In this document: positions 9,697 to 18,157 of the stretch, piece by piece
Numbering within the stretch: the first letter of the stretch is position 1
Layout: every line of letters starts with the position of its first letter
NCBI GenBank assembly: GCA_017549765.1
Contig: JAFYNM010000010.1
Coordinates: 1 to 64,000, forward strand
DNA length: 64,000 bases
Reading direction: 5' to 3'
Source: Bacteroidales bacterium
GTDB lineage: Bacteria; Bacteroidota; Bacteroidia; Bacteroidales; WCHB1-69
Notes under the pieces: generated by a model
Databases searched by the model: none
Told to the model about the DNA's origin: nothing
Seen by the model: the letters and a program-made list of their open reading frames with translations, nothing else
Translations under genes and position numbers: made by a program

Positions 9697-11355
9697 ATGA
9701 AAAAGATAGCAATCCTGATCTCTATATTCCTGCTTGCCCTTACCTGCTGTTGGGCCGGCGAGCAACCCGATGCCGTCTATCATAAAATCCTCCGCAGCTA
9801 CAAACTCCACGAGGATGGCACCATGGATGTGCGCTTCCGCAAGGAGCTGCAGCTCTTCTCGCTGGACGCCTTTTACAACACCTACGGAGAGACCTTCATC
9901 CCGTATAATTCAGACTTCCAGACGTTGACCATCAACGAGGCCTACACTGTCCGCAAGGACGGCAGCATCGTACAAACGCCTGCCAATGCCTTCAACCCTT
10001 CATTGCCTTATGGATGCACTGATTGTGACCGCTTGAACTCCATGCGGGAGATGGTGGTCACGCATACGGCACTCGAATATGACGCCACCATCGTGCTGGA
10101 CTATACCATCCACACCCAGACCATCTTCTTTGCCCAGATCATGGAGCAGATCGCCTTGTATGAGGATGCGCCCATTGAGTTGTACGAGATCATGGTGGAG
10201 GTGCCCGACGAGTTTCCCCTTCACATCTTCAAGAACTATGATGAGTCCATTGAGCAATATTCGGAAAAGCGCACCGACACCAACACGATGGTGGCAAGTT
10301 GGACCTTCCGCAATCTTCCCCAGAAGCCTGCCGAAGCCTATGTAGCCCCTGGCTATCTGCCCAGCCTGCTGGTGACCACCGTGCCCAGTCCTGCCTTTTT
10401 TGGGGATCTGATGATGAACCAGACGGGATTCTTGTATCACAATCCGGATCTCTACAAAGAGGTGATGGCGGAGATTGTCAAGCCTGAGGATTCCAAAATA
10501 GAGCAGGTCTTGGCCATCCGTGACTATGTGGCCAATCGGATCCACACCAACGATCTCTCCATCCGTCACCTCAACTATCTGGTGGCTTCGTCTTATACTG
10601 TATGGATGAGCAACTGCGGCACCCCCTTCGAGAAGGATATGCTCTTGGCTGACATGCTACGCTCGGCGGGCTTTACCTGCGATTTTGGTGTCTGGTATGA
10701 GAGTCTGATGAGTGAGGTGGAGAGCACCGTCCGTGTCTTTGTTGACGGTAGTCCCTATTATATCTCCACCGCCTATACCGACAATGTGCCCATGGACCAG
10801 CGCAAGGCTCCCGACAGTTTCATTGCCATGACCGGGGAGGTGACCCAAGTCTCAATGCCGCCTGTCAAGGTGGACCTCTCTGCGGTTGTCTCCTTGGACC
10901 TGAAGTCAACATCGTCGATTCGCAAGGCGGAAGCGGAGCAGCACACGTTGCTCCCGGCCAAAGAGCTGAAGCTGAACACGAATGTCTCCCCGCTGCATAA
11001 TGGTTACTACCAACTGTATCTGCGTCCTTCTGTGGCTGGAACCCCTGTCAAGGCTGCCAGTCTGAACGAGCGCCGTATCAGTCCGCTGGCAACCCCGCTG
11101 GTGGAGGAGCGTTACGAATACGACCTCCTTCTGCCCGCCGGTGCCCGCTGGGTGACACAGCCTTACGAGGTCTCCAAAGAGTATCCTTTCGGCAAGATAT
11201 ACATCCGTTATTCCATCGACGGCAACACCATGCATGTGCTCCGGAAGCTCTCTGTGACCCAGAATATCATCAGCACAAAGGACTACCCCGCCTTCAAGAC
11301 GATGATGTCATTGTGGGATGAGCAATATGACCTGATTTATACTACAAACCGATAA
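9697..11355 (+). CDS. DUF3857 / transglutaminase-like protein, catalytically degenerate paralogue
   Basis: This 552-residue secreted protein (signal peptide ending LALTCCWAG) is built like its upstream neighbour: a DUF3857-like N-terminal half and a transglutaminase-like core around residues 270-360. Aligning the helix ending MLRSAGF with the neighbour's MLRAAGF puts a proline where the neighbour has its catalytic Cys (NCGTPFEKD versus RCGVCKDKA). The expected His and Asp segments are replaced by STVRVFVDG and YYISTAY. I infer a non-catalytic, probably binding or partner, role. The stop TAA is one base from the branching-enzyme ATG, suggesting coupled translation. Confidence 0.82.
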   Translation: MKKIAILISIFLLALTCCWAGEQPDAVYHKILRSYKLHEDGTMDVRFRKELQLFSLDAFYNTYGETFIPYNSDFQTLTINEAYTVRKDGSIVQTPANAFNPSLPYGCTDCDRLNSMREMVVTHTALEYDATIVLDYTIHTQTIFFAQIMEQIALYEDAPIELYEIMVEVPDEFPLHIFKNYDESIEQYSEKRTDTNTMVASWTFRNLPQKPAEAYVAPGYLPSLLVTTVPSPAFFGDLMMNQTGFLYHNPDLYKEVMAEIVKPEDSKIEQVLAIRDYVANRIHTNDLSIRHLNYLVASSYTVWMSNCGTPFEKDMLLADMLRSAGFTCDFGVWYESLMSEVESTVRVFVDGSPYYISTAYTDNVPMDQRKAPDSFIAMTGEVTQVSMPPVKVDLSAVVSLDLKSTSSIRKAEAEQHTLLPAKELKLNTNVSPLHNGYYQLYLRPSVAGTPVKAASLNERRISPLATPLVEERYEYDLLLPAGARWVTQPYEVSKEYPFGKIYIRYSIDGNTMHVLRKLSVTQNIISTKDYPAFKTMMSLWDEQYDLIYTTNR

Positions 11356-11356
11356 A

Positions 11357-13363
11357 ATGAATACGGTGAACAGATTCTCGGTAGAGCTGGTGAAGAAGGA
11401 TCCCTATTTGAAGCCCTTCACCCGCCAGTTGCAGAAACGGCGCGAGCGTGCCCTGTTGCGGGAGTTGTCGTTGACCGACGGCACCTGCCCGCTCTCGGAT
11501 GTCGCCAACGGACATCTTTACTATGGCCTTCACAAGACAGAGAAGGGGTGGGTGTTTCGCGAGAAGGCCCCCAACGCCAAGGCTATCTATCTCTACGGTG
11601 ACTTCTCCCGTTGGGAGATACAGCCCTCTTTTGCCCTTACATCGTTGGGCAACGGCGACTGGGAGATCCAACTGCCCGGGTTCGCACTGAAACACGGAAT
11701 GCTATACAAGCTGTGGATGGTCTGGTCCTCAGGCGCGGATGAACGCCTCCCTGCCTACGCCACCCGTGTGGTGCAGGACGAGCAGACCAAGGTCTTCTGC
11801 GCCCAGGTGTGGGATCCTGAACCGTATGACTGGAAGCATGCAGTTCCCGAGAAGCCTGCCCATCCGCTGATCTACGAGGCGCACGTGGGCATGTCGTCCG
11901 CAGAGGCGAAGGTCTCTACCTATTGGGAGTTCAAGGAGGCGGTTATTCCCCGGATCAAAGAGCTGGGCTATAATACCATCCAGTTGATGGCCATCCAGGA
12001 GCATCCCTACTATGGCTCCTTCGGCTATCAGGTCTCCAACTTCTTTGCCCCCTCCTCGCGCTTCGGTACGCCTGAGGAGCTTAAGGAGCTGATAGATACT
12101 GCCCATGGCGCCGGCATCTCCGTCATCCTAGACGTGATACACTCCCACTCTGTCAGCAATGAGAAAGAGGGCCTCTCCCTTTTCGACGGCAGCGACCATC
12201 TCTACTTCCATAGCGGTGAGAAAGGGCAGCACCCTGTCTGGGACTCCCGCTGCTTTGATTACGGCAAGACAGAGACGATCCAGTTCCTGCTCTCCAACCT
12301 CAAATACTGGCTGGAGGAGTTCCGCTTCGACGGTTTCCGCTTCGATGGCGTGACGAGCATGAGCTACTGGGATCATGGCTTGGGCGTGGACTTCCTGGAA
12401 TATAGCCAATATTTTGATGACAATGTAGATGAGGACGCGCTTGTCTATCTGACGCTGGCCAACAATCTGGTCCGCTCGGTGCGGCAGGATGCCATGACGA
12501 TTGCGGAGGATGTGAGCGGTATGCCTGGCATGGCGTTCCCCACCGCCCAGGGTGGTATCGGCTTCGACTATCGCATGTCGATGGGCATCGCCGACTACTG
12601 GGTCAAGACCGTCAAGAAACTCCCAGACGAGCAATGGGGCGTGGGCGATATCTATTTCCACCTGACCAATAAAAGGAGCGAAGAGGAGACCATCAGTTAT
12701 GTGGAGTGCCACGACCAGGCGATGGTGGGTGACAAGACGTTGATATTTAGATTGATAGATAAGGAGATGTACGACAAAATGTCGGTGCTGGAGCACAGTC
12801 TGGTGGTAGATAGGGGCGTGGCGTTGCACAAGATGATAAGGCTCATCACACTCACGCTGGCCTCAGGGGGCTACTTGAACTTCATGGGCAATGAGTTCGG
12901 CCATCCCGAGTGGATCGACTTCCCGAGGGAGGGCAATGGCTGGTCGTACTATTATGCCCGCCGCCAGTGGAACTTGGCCGATGACAACTTGTTGAAATAT
13001 GCAGGTTTGAACCGCTTTGACCGCGACATGGTGCATCTGGTGACGCAATATCGTCTGCTGGATGCGTTGCCGCAGAAGATCTATGAGCAAGGACAGGACC
13101 AGGTCCTCGTCTATGAGCGCAACGGCTTGCTCTTTGTCTTCAACTTCAATCCGACCCAGTCGTTTGCCGACTATGAGATTCCCTGTATGGAGCAAGACTA
13201 TCGCTTGTTGCTCAGCAGTGACGACAAGCGGTATAATGGCTTTGGCAATGTGGAGGAGGGCACAACCTATCCGTCTCGCAAGCGCGGAGGTCAGCGCACC
13301 CTGAAGTTGTACATCCCTTCGAGGACGGCGTTGGTACTGGCTGATTGTGGGCTCTATGCGTAG
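11357..13363 (+). CDS. glgB: 1,4-alpha-glucan branching enzyme, eukaryote-like GH13_8 type
   Basis: A 668-residue cytoplasmic branching enzyme that forms alpha-1,6 branches in glycogen. An N-terminal CBM48 domain (about 60-150, YLYGDFSRWE) precedes the GH13 barrel. Visible catalytic residues are Asp330 in RFDGVTSM, Glu384 in TIAEDVSG, and the Asp of VECHDQAMVGD. The barrel start (YEAHVGMSS) and the RFDGFRFDGVTSM signature resemble eukaryotic and Bacteroidetes branching enzymes rather than the enterobacterial type. The partner enzymes are not adjacent: a fused synthase/phosphorylase lies at 37063-41280. The last 10 bp overlap the convergent cytochrome biogenesis gene. Confidence 0.94.
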   Translation: MNTVNRFSVELVKKDPYLKPFTRQLQKRRERALLRELSLTDGTCPLSDVANGHLYYGLHKTEKGWVFREKAPNAKAIYLYGDFSRWEIQPSFALTSLGNGDWEIQLPGFALKHGMLYKLWMVWSSGADERLPAYATRVVQDEQTKVFCAQVWDPEPYDWKHAVPEKPAHPLIYEAHVGMSSAEAKVSTYWEFKEAVIPRIKELGYNTIQLMAIQEHPYYGSFGYQVSNFFAPSSRFGTPEELKELIDTAHGAGISVILDVIHSHSVSNEKEGLSLFDGSDHLYFHSGEKGQHPVWDSRCFDYGKTETIQFLLSNLKYWLEEFRFDGFRFDGVTSMSYWDHGLGVDFLEYSQYFDDNVDEDALVYLTLANNLVRSVRQDAMTIAEDVSGMPGMAFPTAQGGIGFDYRMSMGIADYWVKTVKKLPDEQWGVGDIYFHLTNKRSEEETISYVECHDQAMVGDKTLIFRLIDKEMYDKMSVLEHSLVVDRGVALHKMIRLITLTLASGGYLNFMGNEFGHPEWIDFPREGNGWSYYYARRQWNLADDNLLKYAGLNRFDRDMVHLVTQYRLLDALPQKIYEQGQDQVLVYERNGLLFVFNFNPTQSFADYEIPCMEQDYRLLLSSDDKRYNGFGNVEEGTTYPSRKRGGQRTLKLYIPSRTALVLADCGLYA

Positions 13364-15438
13364 CTGTGCAGGCCTCCCAATAGCAGGTTGACGCCGAAGT
13401 AGGTGATGACTACGCTCAGGAATGCCAGGATGCTGTAGAGGTGGAAGAACAGGGGCTTGCGGAAGGCAGGCCATACCGACTGGTGCAGCGGGAAGGCGTA
13501 GATCAGAAGGGTGATGAGCGCCCACACCTCTTTGGGATCCCACGACCAGTAGTTGCCCCAGGTGATGTTGGCCCACACAGCCCCGATGAAGATGCCGGCC
13601 GCCAACAAGGCCACGGCGGGATACAACATGATCATGCTGATGTTTTGCAGCCGCTCGAGATAAGCGGTGTTGCCTGGTTGGGAGAACCGCACCAATATGG
13701 CACTGATGCCGTTCAGCATGATGAAGAACAGCAGTGCGTATGCGATCATGATGACCGTGACGTGCAGACTTAGCAGCGGTGACAGGAGTACGGGCATCAG
13801 ATTGGTGATGGGCGGATTGGAGCCCCCGATCATTTGCACCAGCAAGACAAAGCCGGTGATCAGCAGCCCAGCGGGCAGCGCCATCTCGTATCTCTTGCTC
13901 AAGAGCAGCGTGAGGATGCATACACTGAGGGCCAGCAGGTTCATGGAGTCGAAGCTGCCTGCCATCGGCACGTGGCCGCCCGCAATCCATCGGAGGATGA
14001 ACAGCAGGGCGAGGAAGGCGCACAGCAAGACCATCCACACGGTGGCTGCCCAATGCAGGGGTCTGTAGAGAGCTCTGCCTTTCCCCAGACAGATCAAGGA
14101 GATGGCAAAACAGAGAATGCCTAAGGTGATGTTGGTGAACGCCAGCCAGCGCCCCGCTGTCAGCCGGTTGTAGATTCGTTCGGCACGATACTGCGCTACG
14201 GGCTGCACGTGGCCAAGGGCGTACTTCTCCTGATAGATCTTGGTCTTCTCCAGTACCTCGTCCAATGCCTTGATGTCTTCCGTTACCACATACTCCTGGC
14301 AGAGGCTCTGTTGCTTGCGGATGAAGAGATATTCTTCGTCAGAGATCTCTAGCGGCAGTTGGTCGTTTTGCGAGTACCAGGTGATGTTGCCGAGTGAGTC
14401 GGCGTGCGGGAACATCTTCAGCAGCTGCCCGTCTTGCAGTATCTGGATGAGTTGCAGCTTTTCATCTTTCTTTTTGGTGTCATCGGTCAAGGTGGAGTTC
14501 CAATCGCTGGTGTAGAACAGCCAACCGCCGAGAACCTGTTCCGGGGAATAGCCATGATAACGGGCCTTCCCGTAGAGTTTGGTGGTGAAGTCCTTGGCTA
14601 ACGTTTGCATAGGACACACACGCCCTTTGTACATGACGTACATCTGCCCCATCTTGTCTGCGCTCTCCTTGGGCAGCGTGCGTGGCTTGCTGGCAGCCTG
14701 CATGGACAAGGCACTGCCGAGGGTGAGGATGGCCACCAGCAAGACGGCTTTGCCCGCCGTCTGTCGGAGCAGTGCCCGGAATGGTCCTCCGCGCTGGACA
14801 AACAGCCACGCCAGGGAGACGAACAGCAGGATGTAGCCTGCGTAGGTCACGCCGACACCCCAGGGGTCGTGTGCCACCGCAAGCACCGAGTTGCCCTCCT
14901 CGTCGTAGTCGCTCTGGTAGAAACGGTAGTGGCGGAACTTCAGGATGTGGTTCATGGAGATATTGGCATCTGTGGTGTTGCCTCTGTCTGAGATCTGCAG
15001 GTGGCTCACAAAGTCCATGGGCGAACGCGTGCCCGGGTAGGTCACCACTTCGAAGTGGTCAAGAGTGAGTTGGAAGGGCAACTTGGCGGTGCTCTTCTCG
15101 CCGTGTTTCTCGATGGTGTACTGACCAGTGGGCACGCCGGGTTGCAGCGTCATCTCGCCGTGTTGGCCGGTGAGCATGGTCAGCAGGGCACCGAGCAAGA
15201 TCAGCAGGATGGAGGTGTGCAGGAGGCAGACGACAGGCCGTTTCCATGTTTTTCGCCGAAACAGCGCGATCACCATGCCGAGGGCGGCCAAGCCCCATAG
15301 GGCGACGAACCACCAGGAGCCATAGACGTGGCCCAGCGCATAGTCGGAGCCGTGGTACTTCTCCACGATGGTGCCGCCGGCCATGGCCGCTATCAAGGCA
15401 ATCATCAAGACAGAGAGGAGGTGTCGGATATTTTTCAT
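13354..15438 (-). CDS. Cytochrome c biogenesis protein, fused ResB/CcsA type
   Basis: This 694-residue membrane protein combines a ResB-like N-terminal half (TM helices near 10-30, 45-65, 70-90, a periplasmic segment, then another TM near 205-225) with a CcsA-like C-terminal half carrying about eight TM helices. The CcsA tryptophan-rich heme-handling motif is clear: WGNYWSWDPKEVWALIT. Family members export heme and attach it to apocytochrome c. Conserved His residues flank the motif (SLHVTVI, FPLHQSVWP). No cytochrome or nrfHA genes adjoin it in this window. Its stop codon overlaps the convergent branching-enzyme gene by 10 bp. Confidence 0.9.
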   Translation of the reverse strand: MKNIRHLLSVLMIALIAAMAGGTIVEKYHGSDYALGHVYGSWWFVALWGLAALGMVIALFRRKTWKRPVVCLLHTSILLILLGALLTMLTGQHGEMTLQPGVPTGQYTIEKHGEKSTAKLPFQLTLDHFEVVTYPGTRSPMDFVSHLQISDRGNTTDANISMNHILKFRHYRFYQSDYDEEGNSVLAVAHDPWGVGVTYAGYILLFVSLAWLFVQRGGPFRALLRQTAGKAVLLVAILTLGSALSMQAASKPRTLPKESADKMGQMYVMYKGRVCPMQTLAKDFTTKLYGKARYHGYSPEQVLGGWLFYTSDWNSTLTDDTKKKDEKLQLIQILQDGQLLKMFPHADSLGNITWYSQNDQLPLEISDEEYLFIRKQQSLCQEYVVTEDIKALDEVLEKTKIYQEKYALGHVQPVAQYRAERIYNRLTAGRWLAFTNITLGILCFAISLICLGKGRALYRPLHWAATVWMVLLCAFLALLFILRWIAGGHVPMAGSFDSMNLLALSVCILTLLLSKRYEMALPAGLLITGFVLLVQMIGGSNPPITNLMPVLLSPLLSLHVTVIMIAYALLFFIMLNGISAILVRFSQPGNTAYLERLQNISMIMLYPAVALLAAGIFIGAVWANITWGNYWSWDPKEVWALITLLIYAFPLHQSVWPAFRKPLFFHLYSILAFLSVVITYFGVNLLLGGLHSYA

Positions 15439-15466
15439 ATTGGATTCTGATACAAAAGATGAGGTG

Positions 15467-15474
15467 CAAAGATA
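15467..15474 (-). promoter_or_regulatory. -7 box for the cytochrome c biogenesis gene
   Basis: The minus strand reads TATCTTTG about 29 bp upstream of the ATG at 15438, matching TAnnTTTG. The rest of the 15475-15675 gap shows no gene that I can support. Confidence 0.5.
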
Positions 15475-15675
15475 TTAAAAATGATAGAAAAGGGTGTGCA
15501 GTGCCAACCGATAAGCTATATGGGCATGATGGCTGAATACCCAATAGTGATGAATCCTGCCAAGATTCTAATAAATAATGAGGATAGAAGAAGAGTGCGT
15601 AGATTATTCTCTCAATAGGATGCATGTTTTATTTTTTTACTGTATCTATGCAACTCGGTTTTTAATATTTTTATC

Positions 15676-15963
15676 ATGATGACAACTCGTTCAACTACAG
15701 ACACTCAGACTACTTTTGTGAATCAGAAACTATGCTTTGTGGAGGACTTGGTCTTGCGCACACAGGCGCACATCTTCCTCACGGGGCGTGCCGGCATGGG
15801 CAAGACCACCTTTTTGAGAAGCTTGCCAGCCAAAACGCCAAAGCGCTCAAAGCCCAAGAAGAGCACCTGTCAGATCACCTACGAGATGCTGGAAGATGGA
15901 ATGTCGGCTGAGGAGATTGCTGCTGAGTGGGAGCGAGAGCATGTCCGCTCCGAGAAGAACTAA
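15676..15963 (+). pseudogene. Internally deleted remnant of a Pif1-like/HTH helicase gene
   Basis: The 95-residue frame joins two pieces that are normally far apart. Residues 18-55 contain a P-loop start (IFLTGRAGMGKTTFLRSL) like the N-terminus of Bacteroidetes Pif1-like helicases. Residues 62-85 (TYEMLEDGMSAEEIAAEW) resemble the helix-turn-helix module found at the C-terminus of the same proteins. Walker B, the helicase motifs and the rest of the HTH are missing. The simplest reading is an in-frame internal deletion of an ancestral gene of several hundred codons. It remains open, so a short product could still be made. It is convergent with the pyridoxal kinase gene, 18 bp away. Confidence 0.6.
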
Positions 15964-15981
15964 CACCAGAAAAAGTTGGCG

Positions 15982-16800
15982 TTACAATATGATGTCGTCC
16001 AGATAACGCTCAATGGGGATGCCGTTGTCCGGTGTGGGGTAGTTCTTGTTGACCTCAATCATGTGCGACACGAAATTCATGGCCTTCAGAACGCTGTCTT
16101 CCAACGATGCCCCATGCAGGAAATGTCCGATCAGGATAGAGGAGAACATGTCGCCTGTGCCGGAGAACTGAACAGGGATCAGCTGGTAGGGGAGGATGCT
16201 CATTTTGGCCGTCTGAGCATCATAGAGCATGGTGCAGGTGGTGCCGTCCATGACCATACTGGAGATGACCACGGAATTATCGCCCATATAATGCAACAAC
16301 ATGATGAGCTCGTCGGCCTCTTCACGGGTGAGGGAGGTCTTGCCCTCATAGCGGCCTGCCAGGAAGGTGGCCTCTGTCATGTTGGGCACGATGACGTCAG
16401 CGACTTTGCACATGCTGCGCATGTATTCCACCGTCTTGGTGGTGACGCCGTTGTAGAGCTTGCCGTCATCGGCCATGATGGGGTCCACGAAGATCTTGGC
16501 TCCCCGGCTTTTCAACTTCCGACAGTAATCGGCCACGATGCGGGTCTGCTCCTCCGACACCAAAAATCCCGTGCTGACCGCGTCAATGTGGAAAGCCTCC
16601 TGCTCCCAGATCTCAATGCACTGGCGCATGTAGTCGGTGGTGTCCATGACCGCAAAACGCTCGTAGCAGAAGTTGTTGGATACCAGTGAGGAGGGCAGGC
16701 GGAGAATCTCGTATTTCATCTTCGACAAGATGGGAATCATCGCGGACATCCCCAGGTTGCCGTATCCTACCATATCGCCGATTAACAGTATGTTGCTCAT
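15982..16800 (-). CDS. Pyridoxal kinase
   Basis: A 272-residue ribokinase-fold enzyme that phosphorylates pyridoxal, pyridoxine or pyridoxamine to make PLP precursors in the cytoplasm. Visible features are the N-terminal strand MSNILLIGDMVGYGN, the substrate and Mg-binding segment KIFVDPIMADDGKLY, the VPNMTEATFL motif and the anion-hole/catalytic motif FSGTGDMFSS near residue 215. Length is normal for PdxY/PdxK proteins. It begins 7 bp after the stop of the CobW-type GTPase gene on the same strand, so the two are probably co-transcribed. Pyridoxal kinases need divalent or monovalent metals, but a functional tie to the GTPase is only inference. Confidence 0.88.
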   Translation of the reverse strand: MSNILLIGDMVGYGNLGMSAMIPILSKMKYEILRLPSSLVSNNFCYERFAVMDTTDYMRQCIEIWEQEAFHIDAVSTGFLVSEEQTRIVADYCRKLKSRGAKIFVDPIMADDGKLYNGVTTKTVEYMRSMCKVADVIVPNMTEATFLAGRYEGKTSLTREEADELIMLLHYMGDNSVVISSMVMDGTTCTMLYDAQTAKMSILPYQLIPVQFSGTGDMFSSILIGHFLHGASLEDSVLKAMNFVSHMIEVNKNYPTPDNGIPIERYLDDIIL

Positions 16801-16807
16801 AGTCAGA

Positions 16808-18064
16808 TTATTCCAAACAGTTGTCCAATTCTCTGATGATTTGCTCTTTATCCATATTCTGACCGATGAAGACGATCTTGATCATGCGGTCACCGTACTC
16901 TGGATCCCAGTCGTGCATGAAGTTGGGATCCTGCATCATCAGCTGCATGAGTTCCTCTTCGGGGGCGGTGGCGTACCAGAGGCCCGCCTCGGTCAGCTTC
17001 TGCTGCACGCCGGCCTGCTCGTAGAGGTACGACATATCGCGGTACTCTTTGAAGTAGAGCACGCCCTTGGAGCGGATGATGTTCTTGGGACGGTCCTTCG
17101 ACAAATACTTGTTGAATTCCACTATCTTAAAGGGTTCTCTGCGGTAATAGACGAAGGTGGAGATGCCGTATTCCTCCGCTTCGCCTTCCTCGTGATGGTG
17201 GTGATGATGATGGTGCCCGTGCTCTTCCTCGTCCTCATCTTCATGCTCGTGATGATGGTGTTCGTGTTCCTCTTCATCGTGGTCGTGATGATGATGGTCG
17301 GCGCGTGCCTCGCGCTCCTCTTCCTCCGTGGTGGCGCGTTCCAGCTCGCGTACCCAACCCGTGGAGATGGAGACCCGCTCGTAGTCAAAGGCGTCCGTAT
17401 GGATGATCTTGGCCAGATCGACCTGCGTGTAGTCGGTCTCGATAATCTCTGCCCCAGGGTTCAGATGCTTGATGATCTGCTTGATGCGATTCACCTCTTC
17501 GGGTTGCACTTCCGAGACTTTGTTCAACAGCACGATGTTGCAGAATTCGATCTGCTGCACGAGGAGGTTTTCGATGTCTTCTTCGTCCAGATTCTTCCGC
17601 TCGAGGTCATCGCCGCAGGAGAACTCGCTCTGCATGCGCAGGGCGTCCACCACCGTGACGATGCAGTCGAGGGTCGGCGTGCCGTATTCCGTGTATTTGG
17701 CATTCATCCGGGGGATGGAGCAGATGGTGCGGGCGATGGGCTCGGGCTCGCAGATGCCACTGGCCTCGATGACGATATAGTCGAAGCACTGCATCTTGAC
17801 GAGGTCGGTGAGCTGGTCCACCAAGTCCATCTTGAGGGTGCAGCAGATGCAGCCGTTCTGCAGAGCTACCAGACTGTCGTCCTTCTCCGCCACCACGCCG
17901 CCTTTCTGAATCAACGACGCATCGATGTTCACCTCGCCGATGTCGTTGACAATCACCGCGAAGCGGGTGCCCTGACGGTTGGTGAGGATGTGGTTTACCA
18001 AGGTGGTCTTGCCACTGCCTAAATAGCCTGTGAGCAGTAAAACGGGTATGTCATTTTTGATCAT
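16808..18064 (-). CDS. CobW/COG0523 GTPase with poly-His metal-binding region
   Basis: A G3E-family P-loop GTPase, a family of metal chaperones that often supply zinc. With the start at 18064 (419 codons including stop) the Walker A motif is GYLGSGKT at residues 13-20 and the signature CICC motif is at 72-75. A very His/Asp/Glu-rich stretch lies at about 250-297 with runs of four to eight His, and a CobW C-terminal domain follows. I chose 18064 over an ATG nine codons upstream because a good AAGGAGAT ribosome-binding site precedes it and the upstream codon falls inside a -7 box. It precedes pyridoxal kinase by 7 bp. The metal is inferred, most likely zinc. Confidence 0.9.
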   Translation of the reverse strand: MIKNDIPVLLLTGYLGSGKTTLVNHILTNRQGTRFAVIVNDIGEVNIDASLIQKGGVVAEKDDSLVALQNGCICCTLKMDLVDQLTDLVKMQCFDYIVIEASGICEPEPIARTICSIPRMNAKYTEYGTPTLDCIVTVVDALRMQSEFSCGDDLERKNLDEEDIENLLVQQIEFCNIVLLNKVSEVQPEEVNRIKQIIKHLNPGAEIIETDYTQVDLAKIIHTDAFDYERVSISTGWVRELERATTEEEEREARADHHHHDHDEEEHEHHHHEHEDEDEEEHGHHHHHHHHEEGEAEEYGISTFVYYRREPFKIVEFNKYLSKDRPKNIIRSKGVLYFKEYRDMSYLYEQAGVQQKLTEAGLWYATAPEEELMQLMMQDPNFMHDWDPEYGDRMIKIVFIGQNMDKEQIIRELDNCLE

Positions 18065-18088
18065 AATATCTCCTTTTTTTTCGGGGTG

Positions 18089-18096
18089 CAAAAGTA
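18089..18096 (-). promoter_or_regulatory. -7 box for the CobW-type GTPase gene
   Basis: TACTTTTG on the minus strand, 25 bp upstream of the ATG at 18064. I see no clear Zur-type palindrome nearby. The box overlaps the alternative upstream start codon and so argues against it. Confidence 0.55.
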
Positions 18097-18157
18097 CACT
18101 TTATTACAAGGTTTGGTCTTGATGAATAATTAATAAATGGGATATTTGGCGATGTCG

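Noticed and set aside
7892..9712. A 606-codon minus-strand frame opposite the transglutaminase-like gene
   Set aside because: It is a shadow of the plus-strand gene with GC-rich third positions. Its translation is low-complexity (Val/Gly/His/Asp-rich) with no domain, whereas the plus strand has a signal peptide and catalytic motifs.
16673..18022. A 449-codon plus-strand frame opposite the CobW-type gene
   Set aside because: Opposite a gene with clear P-loop and CxCC motifs; the shadow translation contains hydrophobic runs only because it mirrors the poly-His codons.
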